A stretch of DNA of 44,608 nt from Nostoc sp. PA-18-2419 (GCF_005869855.1 NZ_SZNH01000022.1:97178-141785); one strand, 5' to 3'; counted from the first letter of the stretch, positions 29,061 through 38,991 are shown. Notes: generated by a model not told the origin, from the letters alone. Translations and numbers: made by a program.

Positions 29061-29723
29061 TCAATGATTTTTGTGAGCAGTGGGGTCAACTAACCGATAA
29101 AATTGGTTCGGCTTGCTTGTGGGAGGAAAAGGATTTCCAGCTGTTGATGTTACCTCCAACCCTGTACCTTCTCCATTAGCATCAATGAGTTCGTACTGTC
29201 CACTTACGGGTGTGCGTTCACCTGGACTATAGCTCAAAGATTCAGGCGAAGAAGTTAACTCATTAGACTTATAGTGCTGTAATGTCCCAGCATTGTAGGT
29301 TAGATAAAATCGACTCCTAATTTCAAAACCTGGAAGATACCCTCCAAGATAAGGTATTTCTGACAACTCGCTGAACGTCCCTTTGATTTCTGAAATTGGT
29401 TTGAGTAATTTTTGGTTATTCTGACTCCAAATGATGATTTGTGTATCTAGCAATTCTTGAAATTCTAAAGCGTGTAGCGTTGCTTCATCTTGTTGGGCTT
29501 GGCTATCTACAACAATTAATAAATTCAGAGTCAACAAAAGTATTGTTTGTATTTCTACTAAATTATTATTAGAGATAACTTGCGTAGAATATTCATCTAC
29601 ATGAAAACCAAACTGAGATTTAAAATGTGAAAATTCTGTGGAGAGCAATTGCTGATTGAGATATGGTAGCAATCCGGTATCTGAGTCTAAGAGTATCTGA
29701 CGAACGATTGGTAATTTTGTCAT
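29061..29723 (-). CDS. Hypothetical protein with C-terminal YjzC-like domain
   Basis: The first about 160 of 220 residues match no family I know. Residues about 48-75 hold a hydrophobic stretch (IQTILLLTLNLLIVVDSQ). The last 55 residues read like the small YjzC-type domain usually found as a stand-alone protein: PGERTPVSGQYELI, then a Gly-rich turn, NPFPPTSKPNQFYRLVDPT and a His-rich end. This would make it a fusion. ATG 29723 is the only good start. Divergent from a gene-free stretch on the right. Confidence 0.6.
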   Translation of the reverse strand: MTKLPIVRQILLDSDTGLLPYLNQQLLSTEFSHFKSQFGFHVDEYSTQVISNNNLVEIQTILLLTLNLLIVVDSQAQQDEATLHALEFQELLDTQIIIWSQNNQKLLKPISEIKGTFSELSEIPYLGGYLPGFEIRSRFYLTYNAGTLQHYKSNELTSSPESLSYSPGERTPVSGQYELIDANGEGTGLEVTSTAGNPFPPTSKPNQFYRLVDPTAHKNH

Positions 29724-30452
29724 AAGTGGTTTACAACTTTTGAATTAAAAGCTTTTAAACTAATAATCTCACTTTAGATAGCAGCAAGTACATCCATCAA
29801 ATGGACTTGATTGTCTCAATCGCTTTACTGATTTACAAAAAGATATCTTTCGTGCTGTGGGTGTGCGTGCATTCCCTAATGTCAGCTTCTAATACCATGC
29901 TGTCAAAGATAGTAGTATTCTGCCATTGCGACTGGAGCAGACTGCAAGGAGGCAATTTCAGCAGATCCAAACTACTACAACTGTGCAAAAGCCACACCAA
30001 GGCAGCGGCAATTTGATATTTCTGAGTCTGGACAGTCCTTTACTAATATTTAGAGCAGTTTTCATTCATTTGCATGAAGTACAAAGTTACGGGTTTTGAG
30101 GCAGGGGGCAGTTCTTGCTGGAGGCAGGAGGTAGAAACTCTTTTTCTATGATGAATCAGTCCTGGATTTTGTACCTCACTTAGTTGCAATCTGCTATAAC
30201 CTTCTTGTGTCACTCTCCGAAAACATTTGTCATTTGTGAATTCTAGAGCTTTTATATACTAAGCGATCGCAGGATTTTTTCTAATAACAAATGCAAGACC
30301 TATTTTTTCCTAATAATAAAGCTTGTATTGACCGACTGATAAATCTTTTAGAGATTGTCTGCTCAGAAAGTGACAGAAGAGGGATAATTAGGTCAACATT
30401 GAAAAAAGTCAGATAGAATCTTTACGAGCTCGCTGTAATTTACATTAATTAC
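29724..30452. other. Gene-free stretch with a coding-like relic and a MITE
   Basis: Plus-strand 29789-30049 reads as protein-like sequence interrupted by one TAA (NRFTDLQKDIFRAVGVRAFP before it, SSILPLRLEQTARRQFQQI after it) and runs into the MITE-like copy B. No family recognised. The remainder up to the fucosidase end is AT rich and empty. Confidence 0.4.
30053..30196 (-). mobile_element. MITE-like element, copy B (144 bp, TA-flanked)
   Basis: Same family as the 19897 copy but inverted. On the minus strand it starts TAGCAGATTGCAACTAAGTG and ends ATGAAAACTGCTC, with TA at both outer borders (30051-30052, 30197-30198). An internal partial duplication of the CCTGCCTC block accounts for its extra 27 bp. 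It lies at the end of the coding-like relic. Confidence 0.75.
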
Positions 30453-31721
30453 TCAAGAATCAATATCAATACAAATCACTGTAACGTATGGATTGATCAG
30501 TGATTCAGGTACATCAATTGTTAATTCTCCTAAAGGATTAGAATTGAGCATAGAATCTATAATTGCACAGCGACTTGTGTAGGTTAGTGCTGTGCCATTA
30601 GCAAGAGCAAACACCGATTTTACTTGTTTGATTGGTATACCCCTAACTGATATTGTTTCGTAAGGTTTCATTAATAGGTGTAGATAAATGCGATTACCTC
30701 CGGCACGCGAAGCGCGATCGCCCTTACGAGTTGAGGGGCCATAAAATTGCCACGGTTCTAATCCTGGGGTTGTATCAAGTATACTTTCAGAATGAACAGA
30801 CATCCAATCTGCTATATCTTTGAGACGCTCTAACTGCTCAGCGGGGATTTGTCCATTACCCATTGGACTAACATTAAGCAAGAGGTTGCCTCCTTTGCCT
30901 GCTACTTCGCAAAGGGTATGAATCAATTGACGAGAGGATTTGAAGTTGCAATCATCTGAATTATATCCCCAACTTTCATTAATAGTCAGACAGGTTTCCC
31001 AAGGACGATCAGGTGGGTGAGGAGGAATAAACTGCTCAGGAGTTTCAAAGTCTCCACAATTGGGTAAGCGATCGTTAATGAGAATATTCGGTTGTAAATC
31101 ACGAATCATTTTTGCTAATTTTTGAGGCTGCCATTGCTCTGGAGTGCGTTCCCAACTTCCGTCAAACCAAATGATATCGATTTGACCATAGTTGGTCAAT
31201 AATTCTCGTATCTGATTGAACATAAATTGGATATATCGCTCCCATTGTTGCGCTGTAGGTTGAGGTAGTTGATCAAAGCGATAAGGTTTATCTGCTTCTG
31301 TAAAAGCCGGATAGTCAGGATGATGCCAGTCACTAAGCGAAAAATAAAGACCAATACGCAACCCTACAGAGCGCATAGCTGTGATAAATTCACCTACAAT
31401 ATCTTTTTTGTAAGGTGCAGATGCAATTGAAAAGTTTGATTCTTGGGTATGGAATAAGGCAAAACCATTATGATGCTTGGCTGTTAATATGGCATATTTC
31501 ATTCCTAGACTTTTTGCTAAATCTGCCCACTCTTGAGGATTGTATTGTTGTGGATTGAAAGTATTTGCTGTGTAGTGATATTTCTCAACTGGAATATCTT
31601 TGCAAAAAGGCAGACTAAATACACCCCCAACTAAGGGCCAAGATAACTCACATCCTTGTTGAGAACTATGTCCCCAATGAATAAATATCCCCAATCGAGC
31701 TCTATCAAACCAGTTATTCAT
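30453..31721 (-). CDS. Alpha-L-fucosidase, glycoside hydrolase family 29
   Basis: Releases L-fucose from glycans. GH29 marks: FDRARLGIFIHWGHSS at the very start, ILTAKHHNGFALFHT, GLYFSLSDWHHPDY, and the nucleophile Asp in IDIIWFDGSWE (Asp187 from ATG 31721). KGGNLLLNVSPMGNGQIP follows. No signal peptide, so it is probably cytoplasmic. The frame is open to an earlier ATG at 31778, but that extension shows no family match, and neither start has a clear ribosome site. Near the C-terminus RKGDRASRAGGNR is encoded by a HIP1-bearing repeat (about 30700-30725), apparently inserted in frame. At 422 residues it is a short, single-domain member. Confidence 0.9.
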   Translation of the reverse strand: MNNWFDRARLGIFIHWGHSSQQGCELSWPLVGGVFSLPFCKDIPVEKYHYTANTFNPQQYNPQEWADLAKSLGMKYAILTAKHHNGFALFHTQESNFSIASAPYKKDIVGEFITAMRSVGLRIGLYFSLSDWHHPDYPAFTEADKPYRFDQLPQPTAQQWERYIQFMFNQIRELLTNYGQIDIIWFDGSWERTPEQWQPQKLAKMIRDLQPNILINDRLPNCGDFETPEQFIPPHPPDRPWETCLTINESWGYNSDDCNFKSSRQLIHTLCEVAGKGGNLLLNVSPMGNGQIPAEQLERLKDIADWMSVHSESILDTTPGLEPWQFYGPSTRKGDRASRAGGNRIYLHLLMKPYETISVRGIPIKQVKSVFALANGTALTYTSRCAIIDSMLNSNPLGELTIDVPESLINPYVTVICIDIDS

Positions 31722-31941
31722 TATGGTAAAATTTAACAATAATTCTGCTTTATTCGGAGAAATAGCTCCTGAGAGCATTTTAGTATATATACAGATTTTG
31801 GTTGTTATTATTTATTGCTGAAGTTAAAATGCCATCGTTATAAAGCGTAGACATTTCACATTTAATTAGGTTGATCTGCTTATTAGTTAGCGATCGTGCC
31901 TTTTCCCCAGTTGAAATGACTAATTTATTGGCTTGCTACTT

Positions 31942-32103
31942 TCACTGAGGCGTTGGGCTATTATAGTTATAGTTTTCGTCCAAGCTAAAAGCGACGTGAA
32001 TTCCTGGTGATTGAATATCCGTATCTAGAATTAAAACATGGTATCCTGCACAAGCGATCGCAGTTGCAATATTCGCAGTCACATTAAATTTACCAGATAG
32101 CAT
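31942..32103 (-). pseudogene. MinD/ParA-like ATPase fragment
   Basis: A 53-codon minus-strand frame reads SGKFNVTANIATAIACAGYH, then VLILDTDIQSPGIHVAFSLD before stopping. This is the segment following the Walker A of MinD-type ATPases (GGVGKS then TANIATAIA, then the DTDIQSPG Walker A' region). The Walker A loop itself and everything after about residue 60 are missing. It is the only feature in the gap from 31722 to 32321. Confidence 0.65.
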
Positions 32104-32321
32104 TTAGACTACGAGCAGATATATTAGTCTTTGTGTGAGTATACCTCTTTATCTACTCATATATGAATATGTTTATTACTTTTTATCTCAGCAATTAGGT
32201 ACTTAGAAAGAGACTTAACAGAGCGTTTTTATGCTATTAAATAAATATCAGTTTACTCTAAAAAGACCACCTGGTAACTTTGGTAAGTTATTAATTTTTA
32301 GCTAACTAGGAATTTCAAAGA

Positions 32322-32591
32322 ATGGAAAATACATTATTCGATCAAACGTTTCGTGACAGCGAGGGCAAAATTGTTATAGCTCAGCCGCCAAACCCACCAA
32401 TTATTCTTTGGGCAGTAGCTAGTTTATTAACTCTAGTTTTTACAAGTGGCAAAATCAATGTAGTCTTAGACGTAGTGGCAAATGGCTCCATATTTACTTG
32501 GGCGTGGCTGGAATTATTTCAAGGCGTTAATTATTTTCGCAGAGCATTAGGTCTTGCTGTATTTATTGCGATTATCGTGTCAAAAATTTAG
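32322..32591 (+). CDS. Small conserved-looking membrane protein
   Basis: An 89-residue protein with a short polar start (MENTLFDQTFRDSEGKIV), a hydrophobic segment at about 27-42 (ILWAVASLLTLVFTSG), a middle hydrophobic stretch (WAWLELFQGVNYFR) and a third at 75-88 (LGLAVFIAIIVSKI). I do not know its function. The clean start and terminal membrane helices make a real gene likely. Next to a MinD-like fragment, with which no relation is evident. Confidence 0.6.
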   Translation: MENTLFDQTFRDSEGKIVIAQPPNPPIILWAVASLLTLVFTSGKINVVLDVVANGSIFTWAWLELFQGVNYFRRALGLAVFIAIIVSKI

Positions 32592-32985
32592 TTACTTTCT
32601 ACAGAAGTCTCTGACTTAATCTGTACCCAGATGAACGATGAGATGAATAGCGAGTAGTTACAAACAAAGCTGTGACAATAAAATTAATCTCACTAAATGT
32701 ACTAGTAAGATTATAAACTGAAATACTCAGTGTAGTCCTATTAAGGGATCGCCTCAACTCAAAAACCATGTTCTACAATGGATATCTGGGGTAGTCAAAA
32801 GTTGGACATTGGATAATAATTCAAGTTGCAGGCTATGGAATACAAATTTACTAGCGAATGCGATCGCTTGAATCCATAATTAGCAACTTGGATTATTAGT
32901 AATTAAAATTTATTGCAAAATTAAATAAAAATCATTACATTCAGTAGTGAAACACCTATATCCAACATCCAAAATCCGAAGCTGA
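32592..32985. other. Gene-free stretch
   Basis: Nearly 400 bp between two genes whose 3' ends face each other; AT rich, nothing recognisable except isolated HIP1-like GCGATCGC at about 32861. Confidence 0.55.
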
Positions 32986-34701
32986 CTATGGTGTTGGGAA
33001 CTTTTTTTTTAAGGATTTACCTCCTTTAATATCTAGTACTTGTGCTAACTCAGTTGTATTAAATGACTTAACCAGACTCAAACCAAGAGATTTACTAGAA
33101 ATGCTTTGAGTGTAGCTGGCGTTGAGATAAGGAATGTATTGTGACTTTCCTGCAACATAAGTTTGGAAGAAAGGTAAACTTAGAACATTCATGTAACGAC
33201 GCGCTTGGGAAGCATCACCAATCATTTCAGCGGGTAATGGTACTTGCTGATTTGCAGGGCTAGCATTACCAATGGTGGAAAAATGAGTAGCACCTATAAG
33301 CATGACAAGATACTTTGATGAATTCGCCAACCAAGAAAAAGGTAAAATTTGCTCGGATAAAGCTGGCGCAACAGTATCATCACTACTACTGACAATCATC
33401 ACCGGAGTTTTTATTTGATTTAAGCCACTTTGGCCAAAAATAGAACTGGTAATTGGATTAACCGCGATCACTGCTTTGACTCTCTTATCCCGCAAGTTAT
33501 AATCTTTGCCAGAGTTATTAATATTTAATTCCAAAGCGCGACACTGGAGCAGTAAAGACATATTCCAGGTTTTTTCTAGTCTTGCTAGTTGACAGTCTTG
33601 TTTTAACTGCTTAAAGTTAATTTTAGCGCCTGCCAAGGCTAAGGCTGTGTAGCCTCCCAAAGATTGACCAAATACACCAACGTCTTGCACATTTAAGCGA
33701 TTTTTAAACCGTAAATCAGATTGGTTAGCTTTTTCCAATTGATTTAGGATGTATGTAATATCTAAAGGTCGGTCTTTAAATTCACTTGCTTGTGATAGTT
33801 CATTGGTGTGTTTATTCAATAGGGAGCGTAATTGTTTTGTATCGCTACCAGGATGATTGGGAACAGCTACAGTAAATCCGTATGAAGCTAAATGAGTGGC
33901 TAAATATTGAAAGTTGCTGCTATCTAAACCCAAGCCATGAGAAATTACAATTACAGGTGTAGATGTTTGAATTTTGGGAATATAGACATCAGTTAATAAA
34001 AGTCGATTGCGTGTTGAATCAAAAAACTTCAAGGTATATTTTTGTGACTTAAACTTTCCTGGAACTTGTAAATTAGGTAGTTGTGATAAATTGGGTTGTT
34101 GGATAGCAGTAGCTTCTATTTTTGACTTTTGGGAAACTGCTGCGATCGCTCGATGCGTTTGATTAACAAGTTTATCCAGTTCTGTAGCTATTCCCAAAGT
34201 CTGGGCTACATCCAGGTGAATATTGGTACTAGGATATTTACGCAATACATTTAAAAATGTTAAGCCTTCCGGTTCACCAGAGGCTAAAATTAGCGCTGAC
34301 CGCAAAGCATCAAATCCTGGTTCAGGCTGATCAGATTTGGTTTTAATCACTTGCGCCAATCGATGCAGTAAAAATTCTCCTTGAGGTGTGTAGAGAAGTT
34401 GTGAAACTACTGCTGGACTAACTTTCACTCGATTGAGTAAAATCCGTCGCAATTCTTGAAGCTTTTCAACAGGTAAATATTGTTGATATGCTGCTAAATC
34501 ACCATCAGTTACACCTGTTTTGGCGTAGTTTTCTAAAGCTGTCACTGAAATCGAAAGCTCTAGAGCCGAATAAGATGCATAAATACGCTCTGCTGCCAAG
34601 ACAGAATTATTAATTCCAAACGTTGGCAGCACCATTGAAAGAACCAGCAATAGGGAATTTTTTCTCAGGGTGCTGGCCCAATTACCAAACAAACTATTCA
34701 T
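32986..34701 (-). CDS. DUF1400-type alpha/beta hydrolase, exported
   Basis: Cyanobacterial hydrolase type with an N-terminal DUF1400 domain followed by an alpha/beta-hydrolase fold; substrate unknown, lipase- or esterase-like. The 571 residues begin with a signal sequence (about 15-37, ending VLAAERIYA). The DUF1400 part follows (ALELSISVTALENYAKTG, YLPVEKLQELRRIL). The hydrolase part has VIVISHGLGLDSSNF (oxyanion region), the nucleophile elbow VFGQSLGGYTA, Asp in IVSSSDDTVAP and the His in GATHFST. All catalytic elements are present, so it should be active, probably in the periplasm or at a membrane face. Not in an operon. Confidence 0.88.
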   Translation of the reverse strand: MNSLFGNWASTLRKNSLLLVLSMVLPTFGINNSVLAAERIYASYSALELSISVTALENYAKTGVTDGDLAAYQQYLPVEKLQELRRILLNRVKVSPAVVSQLLYTPQGEFLLHRLAQVIKTKSDQPEPGFDALRSALILASGEPEGLTFLNVLRKYPSTNIHLDVAQTLGIATELDKLVNQTHRAIAAVSQKSKIEATAIQQPNLSQLPNLQVPGKFKSQKYTLKFFDSTRNRLLLTDVYIPKIQTSTPVIVISHGLGLDSSNFQYLATHLASYGFTVAVPNHPGSDTKQLRSLLNKHTNELSQASEFKDRPLDITYILNQLEKANQSDLRFKNRLNVQDVGVFGQSLGGYTALALAGAKINFKQLKQDCQLARLEKTWNMSLLLQCRALELNINNSGKDYNLRDKRVKAVIAVNPITSSIFGQSGLNQIKTPVMIVSSSDDTVAPALSEQILPFSWLANSSKYLVMLIGATHFSTIGNASPANQQVPLPAEMIGDASQARRYMNVLSLPFFQTYVAGKSQYIPYLNASYTQSISSKSLGLSLVKSFNTTELAQVLDIKGGKSLKKKFPTP

Positions 34702-35546
34702 CGCTCAACTGTTTCGGTGGTCTGGTTTTGTCACGTGTTGGCTTTGGTAGTTATTCGGGCACCCTGCTTATTTAACTAAAAATTATTAGCCTCAATTTTT
34801 TGGAAAAAGAATTCATAATTTATAATTCAGAATTCAGGATGATTTATGTATGAGTTGCAGATAGCGCAGCAGTAGCGAGTCCACGAGCATCTGAACAAAT
34901 TGGTTTAAAACCTATACAAAATCATTCATTTGATAGTCAACAATAAACTAGTGCACTGTGGCATAGTTTGCCTATCTTTAATAAGGGGCTGAAGCCTCTT
35001 ATCTATCTAGCTAATTGAGATGGTAGCTAGATTTCACCGTTATGTACTAGTGTATTTTTAATCATTACTGATTGATGATGACTGTTGAATTCTGACTTCG
35101 TAATTCTTTTTCAAACATTTTTGTGGCTATAAGTTTAACAAGTTAGATCGCTACAGAGTCAAACTTGTGGGTAAAGTATCGATTTAACAAAAGAATGACT
35201 TCAGTAGTTTGCCTTCACTAGAAAATCATAACAAATCAAAAAATACTCTGCCTCAGTATTAATGTTGTAACTTTGAATATGCCACAATTTTGCTAGATAA
35301 AAATATTGAAGCTTTGAAAAATAATTCTTATTTATTAGAATAAATATTCTAAGTAAAATTGTGGATTAATCTGAGTAAAAGACTTCTAATTAAAAAAATA
35401 TCATATTCTAAAAGTGTAAGAGCTTATACATCTATAAATGTATAAATAATTTTGAGTAATTTACCGCAATAAATTACTCAAGTATGATTACTATTGAAAA
35501 TTGACTAATTTTCTGTTGATTTTTTACATTTAGAATTCTGAGTTTT
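34702..35546. other. Long AT-rich gene-free stretch with one palindrome
   Basis: About 845 bp without a supported frame. It contains the palindrome at 34981-35002 and a TAGCGAGTCCACGAGCATC fragment (about 34874-34892) resembling common cyanobacterial dispersed repeats. Otherwise nothing is recognisable. Confidence 0.55.
34981..35002. repeat. Palindrome ATAAGGGGCT-GA-AGCCTCTTAT
   Basis: Ten-base arms with one mismatch around a 2-base centre. Related in sequence to the AGGGGCTCAAGCCCCT palindrome at 41871-41886, so probably a dispersed short palindrome. Confidence 0.55.
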
Positions 35547-36470
35547 TCAATTAGTTTTTCCCAAGGCGATCGCCACTGAACCCATGACTACTAAAGCTGC
35601 TCCTAATATTCCTAGAAGAGTCAAGCGTTCTGATGGGATAAAACCAGGTGCGATCGCTGATACAACGGCAACTGATATTAATGTCACAATCGGAGCTAAA
35701 GCTAATACTGCACTCACTCGTGATGCTTCCCAATGTTCTAATGATTCAGCAAAAGCACCATAAGCAATTAGGGTATTTAAAGCACAGAAAATCAACATTC
35801 CTAAGTGCAAAGCATCAAGTGTAAAAATTGATTTTACTCTAGCTAAAGGAGTGAATAATAAAGCACAGCCTCCGTAAATAATTAGCATAATGCTCGCAGA
35901 AGACAAAAATTGTAATAATTGCTTTTGTGCCAAAGCATAAATAGCCCATGCTGCTGCCCCTAGCACAATCAAAAAACTACCAAGTAGATAGGTATTATGC
36001 GCTGTAATTAAATTTGTTAGCTGCTCTCTGAAGAATAAAAAATAACCGTAAGTCAGTACACTTACACCAATCCATTGATACAGCCGATAACGCTCTTGAA
36101 AAATTACTAAACCACCTAAACCTAATAAAAGGGCAGCTAATTGAATCAGAACTTCAGCATTAGCCGGTGATGTTAATGCTAAACCTTGCATGAATAAGAA
36201 GTAATTAATTCCTAAGAAAAGTGTAGCGATCGCTAATAACTTTCCTGAATTAGAACGCAATTGTTCTAACTTCGGTAATTTACCACGTATTCCTAAATAT
36301 ATAAAAAGTAGTACAAATGATACTAAAAAGCGAAACCAAATAACTGTATAAACATCAAGTACTTGTAGAGTTATTGTCAAAGTAATAGGTAAAATTCCCC
36401 ATAATAAGACTGTTAATAGCGATAAAGCTAATCCTAAACGCCAGCGACCAGAACTTTGATGTAATGACAT
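35547..36470 (-). CDS. EamA/DMT-family membrane transporter
   Basis: Drug/metabolite-type permease with two EamA repeats, 307 residues and about ten membrane helices, the family's standard size. The first repeat opens LALSLLTVLLWGILPITLTI and includes YTVIWFRFLVSFVLLF and SPANAEVLIQLAALLLGLGG. The second includes GSFLIVLGAAAWAIYALAQK and the terminal GILGAALVVMGSVAIALG. The transported solute cannot be read from sequence. The start MSLHQSSGRWR at 36470 is well placed before the first helix. Divergent from the first di-heme peroxidase gene, so the 270 bp between them carry both promoters. Confidence 0.9.
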   Translation of the reverse strand: MSLHQSSGRWRLGLALSLLTVLLWGILPITLTITLQVLDVYTVIWFRFLVSFVLLFIYLGIRGKLPKLEQLRSNSGKLLAIATLFLGINYFLFMQGLALTSPANAEVLIQLAALLLGLGGLVIFQERYRLYQWIGVSVLTYGYFLFFREQLTNLITAHNTYLLGSFLIVLGAAAWAIYALAQKQLLQFLSSASIMLIIYGGCALLFTPLARVKSIFTLDALHLGMLIFCALNTLIAYGAFAESLEHWEASRVSAVLALAPIVTLISVAVVSAIAPGFIPSERLTLLGILGAALVVMGSVAIALGKTN

Positions 36471-36704
36471 TTAAATATGCTTGCTAGAGTATGGCTGATA
36501 AGAAGCTCAAACATATCTATTTTACATATTTAAATTTTTTAAAACTCTTACTCTATAAGTATATTAGTCGCTATTTTAGCTAAATTATATGTATTAAAAA
36601 TTACCTCTTTACCATTAATTTATTTTTCTTCTGTAGTCTTTTTATTTACAAAAAATTTTTAATGATTTTACGTAAACAATAAATTTCAGACTTTTTACCA
36701 AATG

Positions 36705-36710
36705 TATAAT
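36705..36710 (+). promoter_or_regulatory. Likely -10 box of the first peroxidase gene
   Basis: TATAAT within CAAATGTATAATTT, 31 bases before ATG 36742. The surrounding block (GTAAACAATAA, TTTCA, AAATGTATAATTT, GCAGT) is conserved upstream of the second copy with the same 31-base spacing, which supports function. No good -35 hexamer is seen. Confidence 0.55.
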
Positions 36711-36741
36711 TTATTGCAGTATTATTTTATAGCAATAAATT

Positions 36742-38988
36742 ATGGGGCTTATAGCCGTAATAGTATTGGTGCTGGTTTTAGCCAGTTTACCAATTTATTT
36801 ACTACTCACCTCAAATGGTCGATGTTTACTCAAATTTCTGGTCACCAATATCGAGCAAGCAGTCCAAAGCTTAGCCTCTGACCTTAAATTACTGCATTTT
36901 AACCATCAGAAATTTTCGAGAGCAACTCCACCATTTAAATTAGCCGTTGACATCAAGCTTCAAAGGCAAAGATACAGAGCTGGCAAGCTTAAACCTCTGA
37001 AATCGAGTTCCAAAACTATAGTAATTGCTGCGATGATTACTGTAGCAGTAATAGCTGGAAATAGCGTATCAGCACAAATTACCGCATCGCCAGCTTCGCT
37101 CAAGAATGTGTCGGTTCCACAGCCTGACAATCTTGGAGACTTTGTCAAAGACAAAGTAGCTGCCATCAAGTTAGGAAAGGCTCTTTTTTGGGATATGCAG
37201 GTTGGTAGCGACGGTGTGACTTCCTGTGCTAGTTGTCACTTCCATGCTGGAGCCGACAATAGATCCAAAAATCAGATAGCTCCAGGGCTTTTACGGGTTA
37301 ACGCTGATGGTACACAGAATCCCGATACAGTTTTTGATATTGGTGGTTTACCTAACTACCAACTCAAGCCAGAGGATTTTCCTTTTCATAAGCTATCAGA
37401 CCCTAATAATCCTGCCAGCGTTATATCGGATCGCAACGATGTCAGTTCTTCTCAAGGGGTGACTAATAATAAGTTTGTTGATGTCATACCAGGTAGTGCA
37501 CAAGACCAAGTAAAAACTGAGCCAGATCCGGTGTTTAACGTCGGCGGCATAAATGTGCGCCGCGTTCAGGCTCGTAACACCCCAAGTGTGATTAATGCAG
37601 CATTTAACTTCCGCAACTTCTGGGACGGGAGGGCGCAGAATACCTTTAATGGGGTGAATCCTTTTGGTTTGAGAGACCCCAATGCTTCTGTTGTCAAGGC
37701 AGAAACTCCAAATCAGCTCAAGTTTGTGAAAGTCAGCTTGAATAATTCGTCTTTAGCTTCTCAAGCGGTCGGTCCACCACTCAGTTCCTTTGAGGTTTCT
37801 GCTGATGGTCGGACTTTTCAAGAAATTGGTGATAAGTTCGGGCGAATTAACAGAACATCTTTAAGCGCTGGTAGGGGTAAAAAGCTGCCGCGAAAACTAG
37901 GTAAAAAGTTATTCCCCCTGAGACCTCTAGGCCAACAGGTTGTGCATCCACAAGACAGCGTTTTGGGTAGAGATAGTAGATGGCCTAAACCAGGACTCAG
38001 AGATAGAACTTACGATCAGATGATTAAAGATGCTTTCAAGCCTGAGTGGTGGAGATCTTATCGACTGATCCAAGTTGATTCTGAAGGTAGACGAACTTTT
38101 GTCACAAAGCCCGATCGCTCCTTGGAGACTAATGAGTACACATTGATGGAGTACAACTTCTCGCTATTCTTCGGGTTGGCAATTCAGTTGTATGAGTCTA
38201 CACTCATTGCCAATGATACGCCCTACGATCGCTTCTTGGAAGGTAACACCACTGCTCTCACCCAACAGCAGCAACTAGGTAAACAACTCTTTGAGGGCAA
38301 AGCTTTGTGCATCGGTTGTCACATTGGCTCGGAATTAACCGCTGCTTCAGTGACCAATGTGAAAAAAGAAGGACGCATCAAACGTGCGCCGTTCCCTCCA
38401 AACGGTCCTGAAGATACTGGCTTTTTTAAGATTGGTGTTAGACCGACCACGGACGACCTCGGCTTGGGTGGTAATGACGGTTTGTTTGGTAACGGCCAAG
38501 GTAATCCGCTCTCAGAAGCACGAGTCGCTCAGTTGGCGAAATTTCAAGTTCTCCTTGGTGAAAACCCCCCCACCCTCAGTCCACCGTTGAACCCTAGTGA
38601 AACTGTGTTTGCAGACGGAGCTTTCAAGGCACCTGGGCTACGTAACGTGGAACTCACTGCTCCCTACTTCCACAATGGAGGTCAGGCAACTTTAGAGCAA
38701 GTGATTGATTTTTATAATCGCGGTGGTGACTTTGGAGTTCTTCCCCCCCTGAATCTCTCACCTGAAGAAAAGCAGCAATTAGTCGTCTTTTTAAAGGGAC
38801 TAACTGATGACCGAGTTAGGTATGAGAAAGCGCCTTTTGACCACCCACAATTGTTTGTCCCCAACGGACATCCGGGTAACTCTACACACGTTACCGACGA
38901 CGGTACTGGCAAAGCCACAGATAGTCTATTAGAAATTCCTGCTGTTGGTAGGAATGGTGGTAGTGCTATCCGAAATTTTCTAAATTAA
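36742..38988 (+). CDS. MauG/cytochrome c peroxidase-like di-heme protein, copy 1
   Basis: Expected to bind two c-type hemes and act as a peroxidase or oxidase outside the cytoplasmic membrane. In 748 residues there are two CxxCH sites: CASCH at 162-166 and CIGCH at 523-527. A hydrophobic N-terminus (2-23) is followed by about 65 polar residues, then a second hydrophobic segment (92-110) ending NSVSAQ, like a signal cleavage site. Family marks include KLGKALFWD, NTPSVINAAFNFRNFWDGRA, FKAPGLRNVELTAPYFHNGG and DFYNRGGD. It is much longer than classical CcpA (about 330), with inserted segments between the hemes. Tandem with a close paralogue downstream. Confidence 0.88.
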   Translation: MGLIAVIVLVLVLASLPIYLLLTSNGRCLLKFLVTNIEQAVQSLASDLKLLHFNHQKFSRATPPFKLAVDIKLQRQRYRAGKLKPLKSSSKTIVIAAMITVAVIAGNSVSAQITASPASLKNVSVPQPDNLGDFVKDKVAAIKLGKALFWDMQVGSDGVTSCASCHFHAGADNRSKNQIAPGLLRVNADGTQNPDTVFDIGGLPNYQLKPEDFPFHKLSDPNNPASVISDRNDVSSSQGVTNNKFVDVIPGSAQDQVKTEPDPVFNVGGINVRRVQARNTPSVINAAFNFRNFWDGRAQNTFNGVNPFGLRDPNASVVKAETPNQLKFVKVSLNNSSLASQAVGPPLSSFEVSADGRTFQEIGDKFGRINRTSLSAGRGKKLPRKLGKKLFPLRPLGQQVVHPQDSVLGRDSRWPKPGLRDRTYDQMIKDAFKPEWWRSYRLIQVDSEGRRTFVTKPDRSLETNEYTLMEYNFSLFFGLAIQLYESTLIANDTPYDRFLEGNTTALTQQQQLGKQLFEGKALCIGCHIGSELTAASVTNVKKEGRIKRAPFPPNGPEDTGFFKIGVRPTTDDLGLGGNDGLFGNGQGNPLSEARVAQLAKFQVLLGENPPTLSPPLNPSETVFADGAFKAPGLRNVELTAPYFHNGGQATLEQVIDFYNRGGDFGVLPPLNLSPEEKQQLVVFLKGLTDDRVRYEKAPFDHPQLFVPNGHPGNSTHVTDDGTGKATDSLLEIPAVGRNGGSAIRNFLN

Positions 38989-38991
38989 TAC
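38852..38991 (+). repeat. 140-bp 3'-end block shared with the second peroxidase gene (first copy)
   Basis: From TGTTTGTCCCCAACGG to three bases past the stop it matches 41465-41604 with one difference in 140 bases (C/T at the Thr codon of HVTDDG). The upstream parts of the genes are clearly more diverged. Confidence 0.85.
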
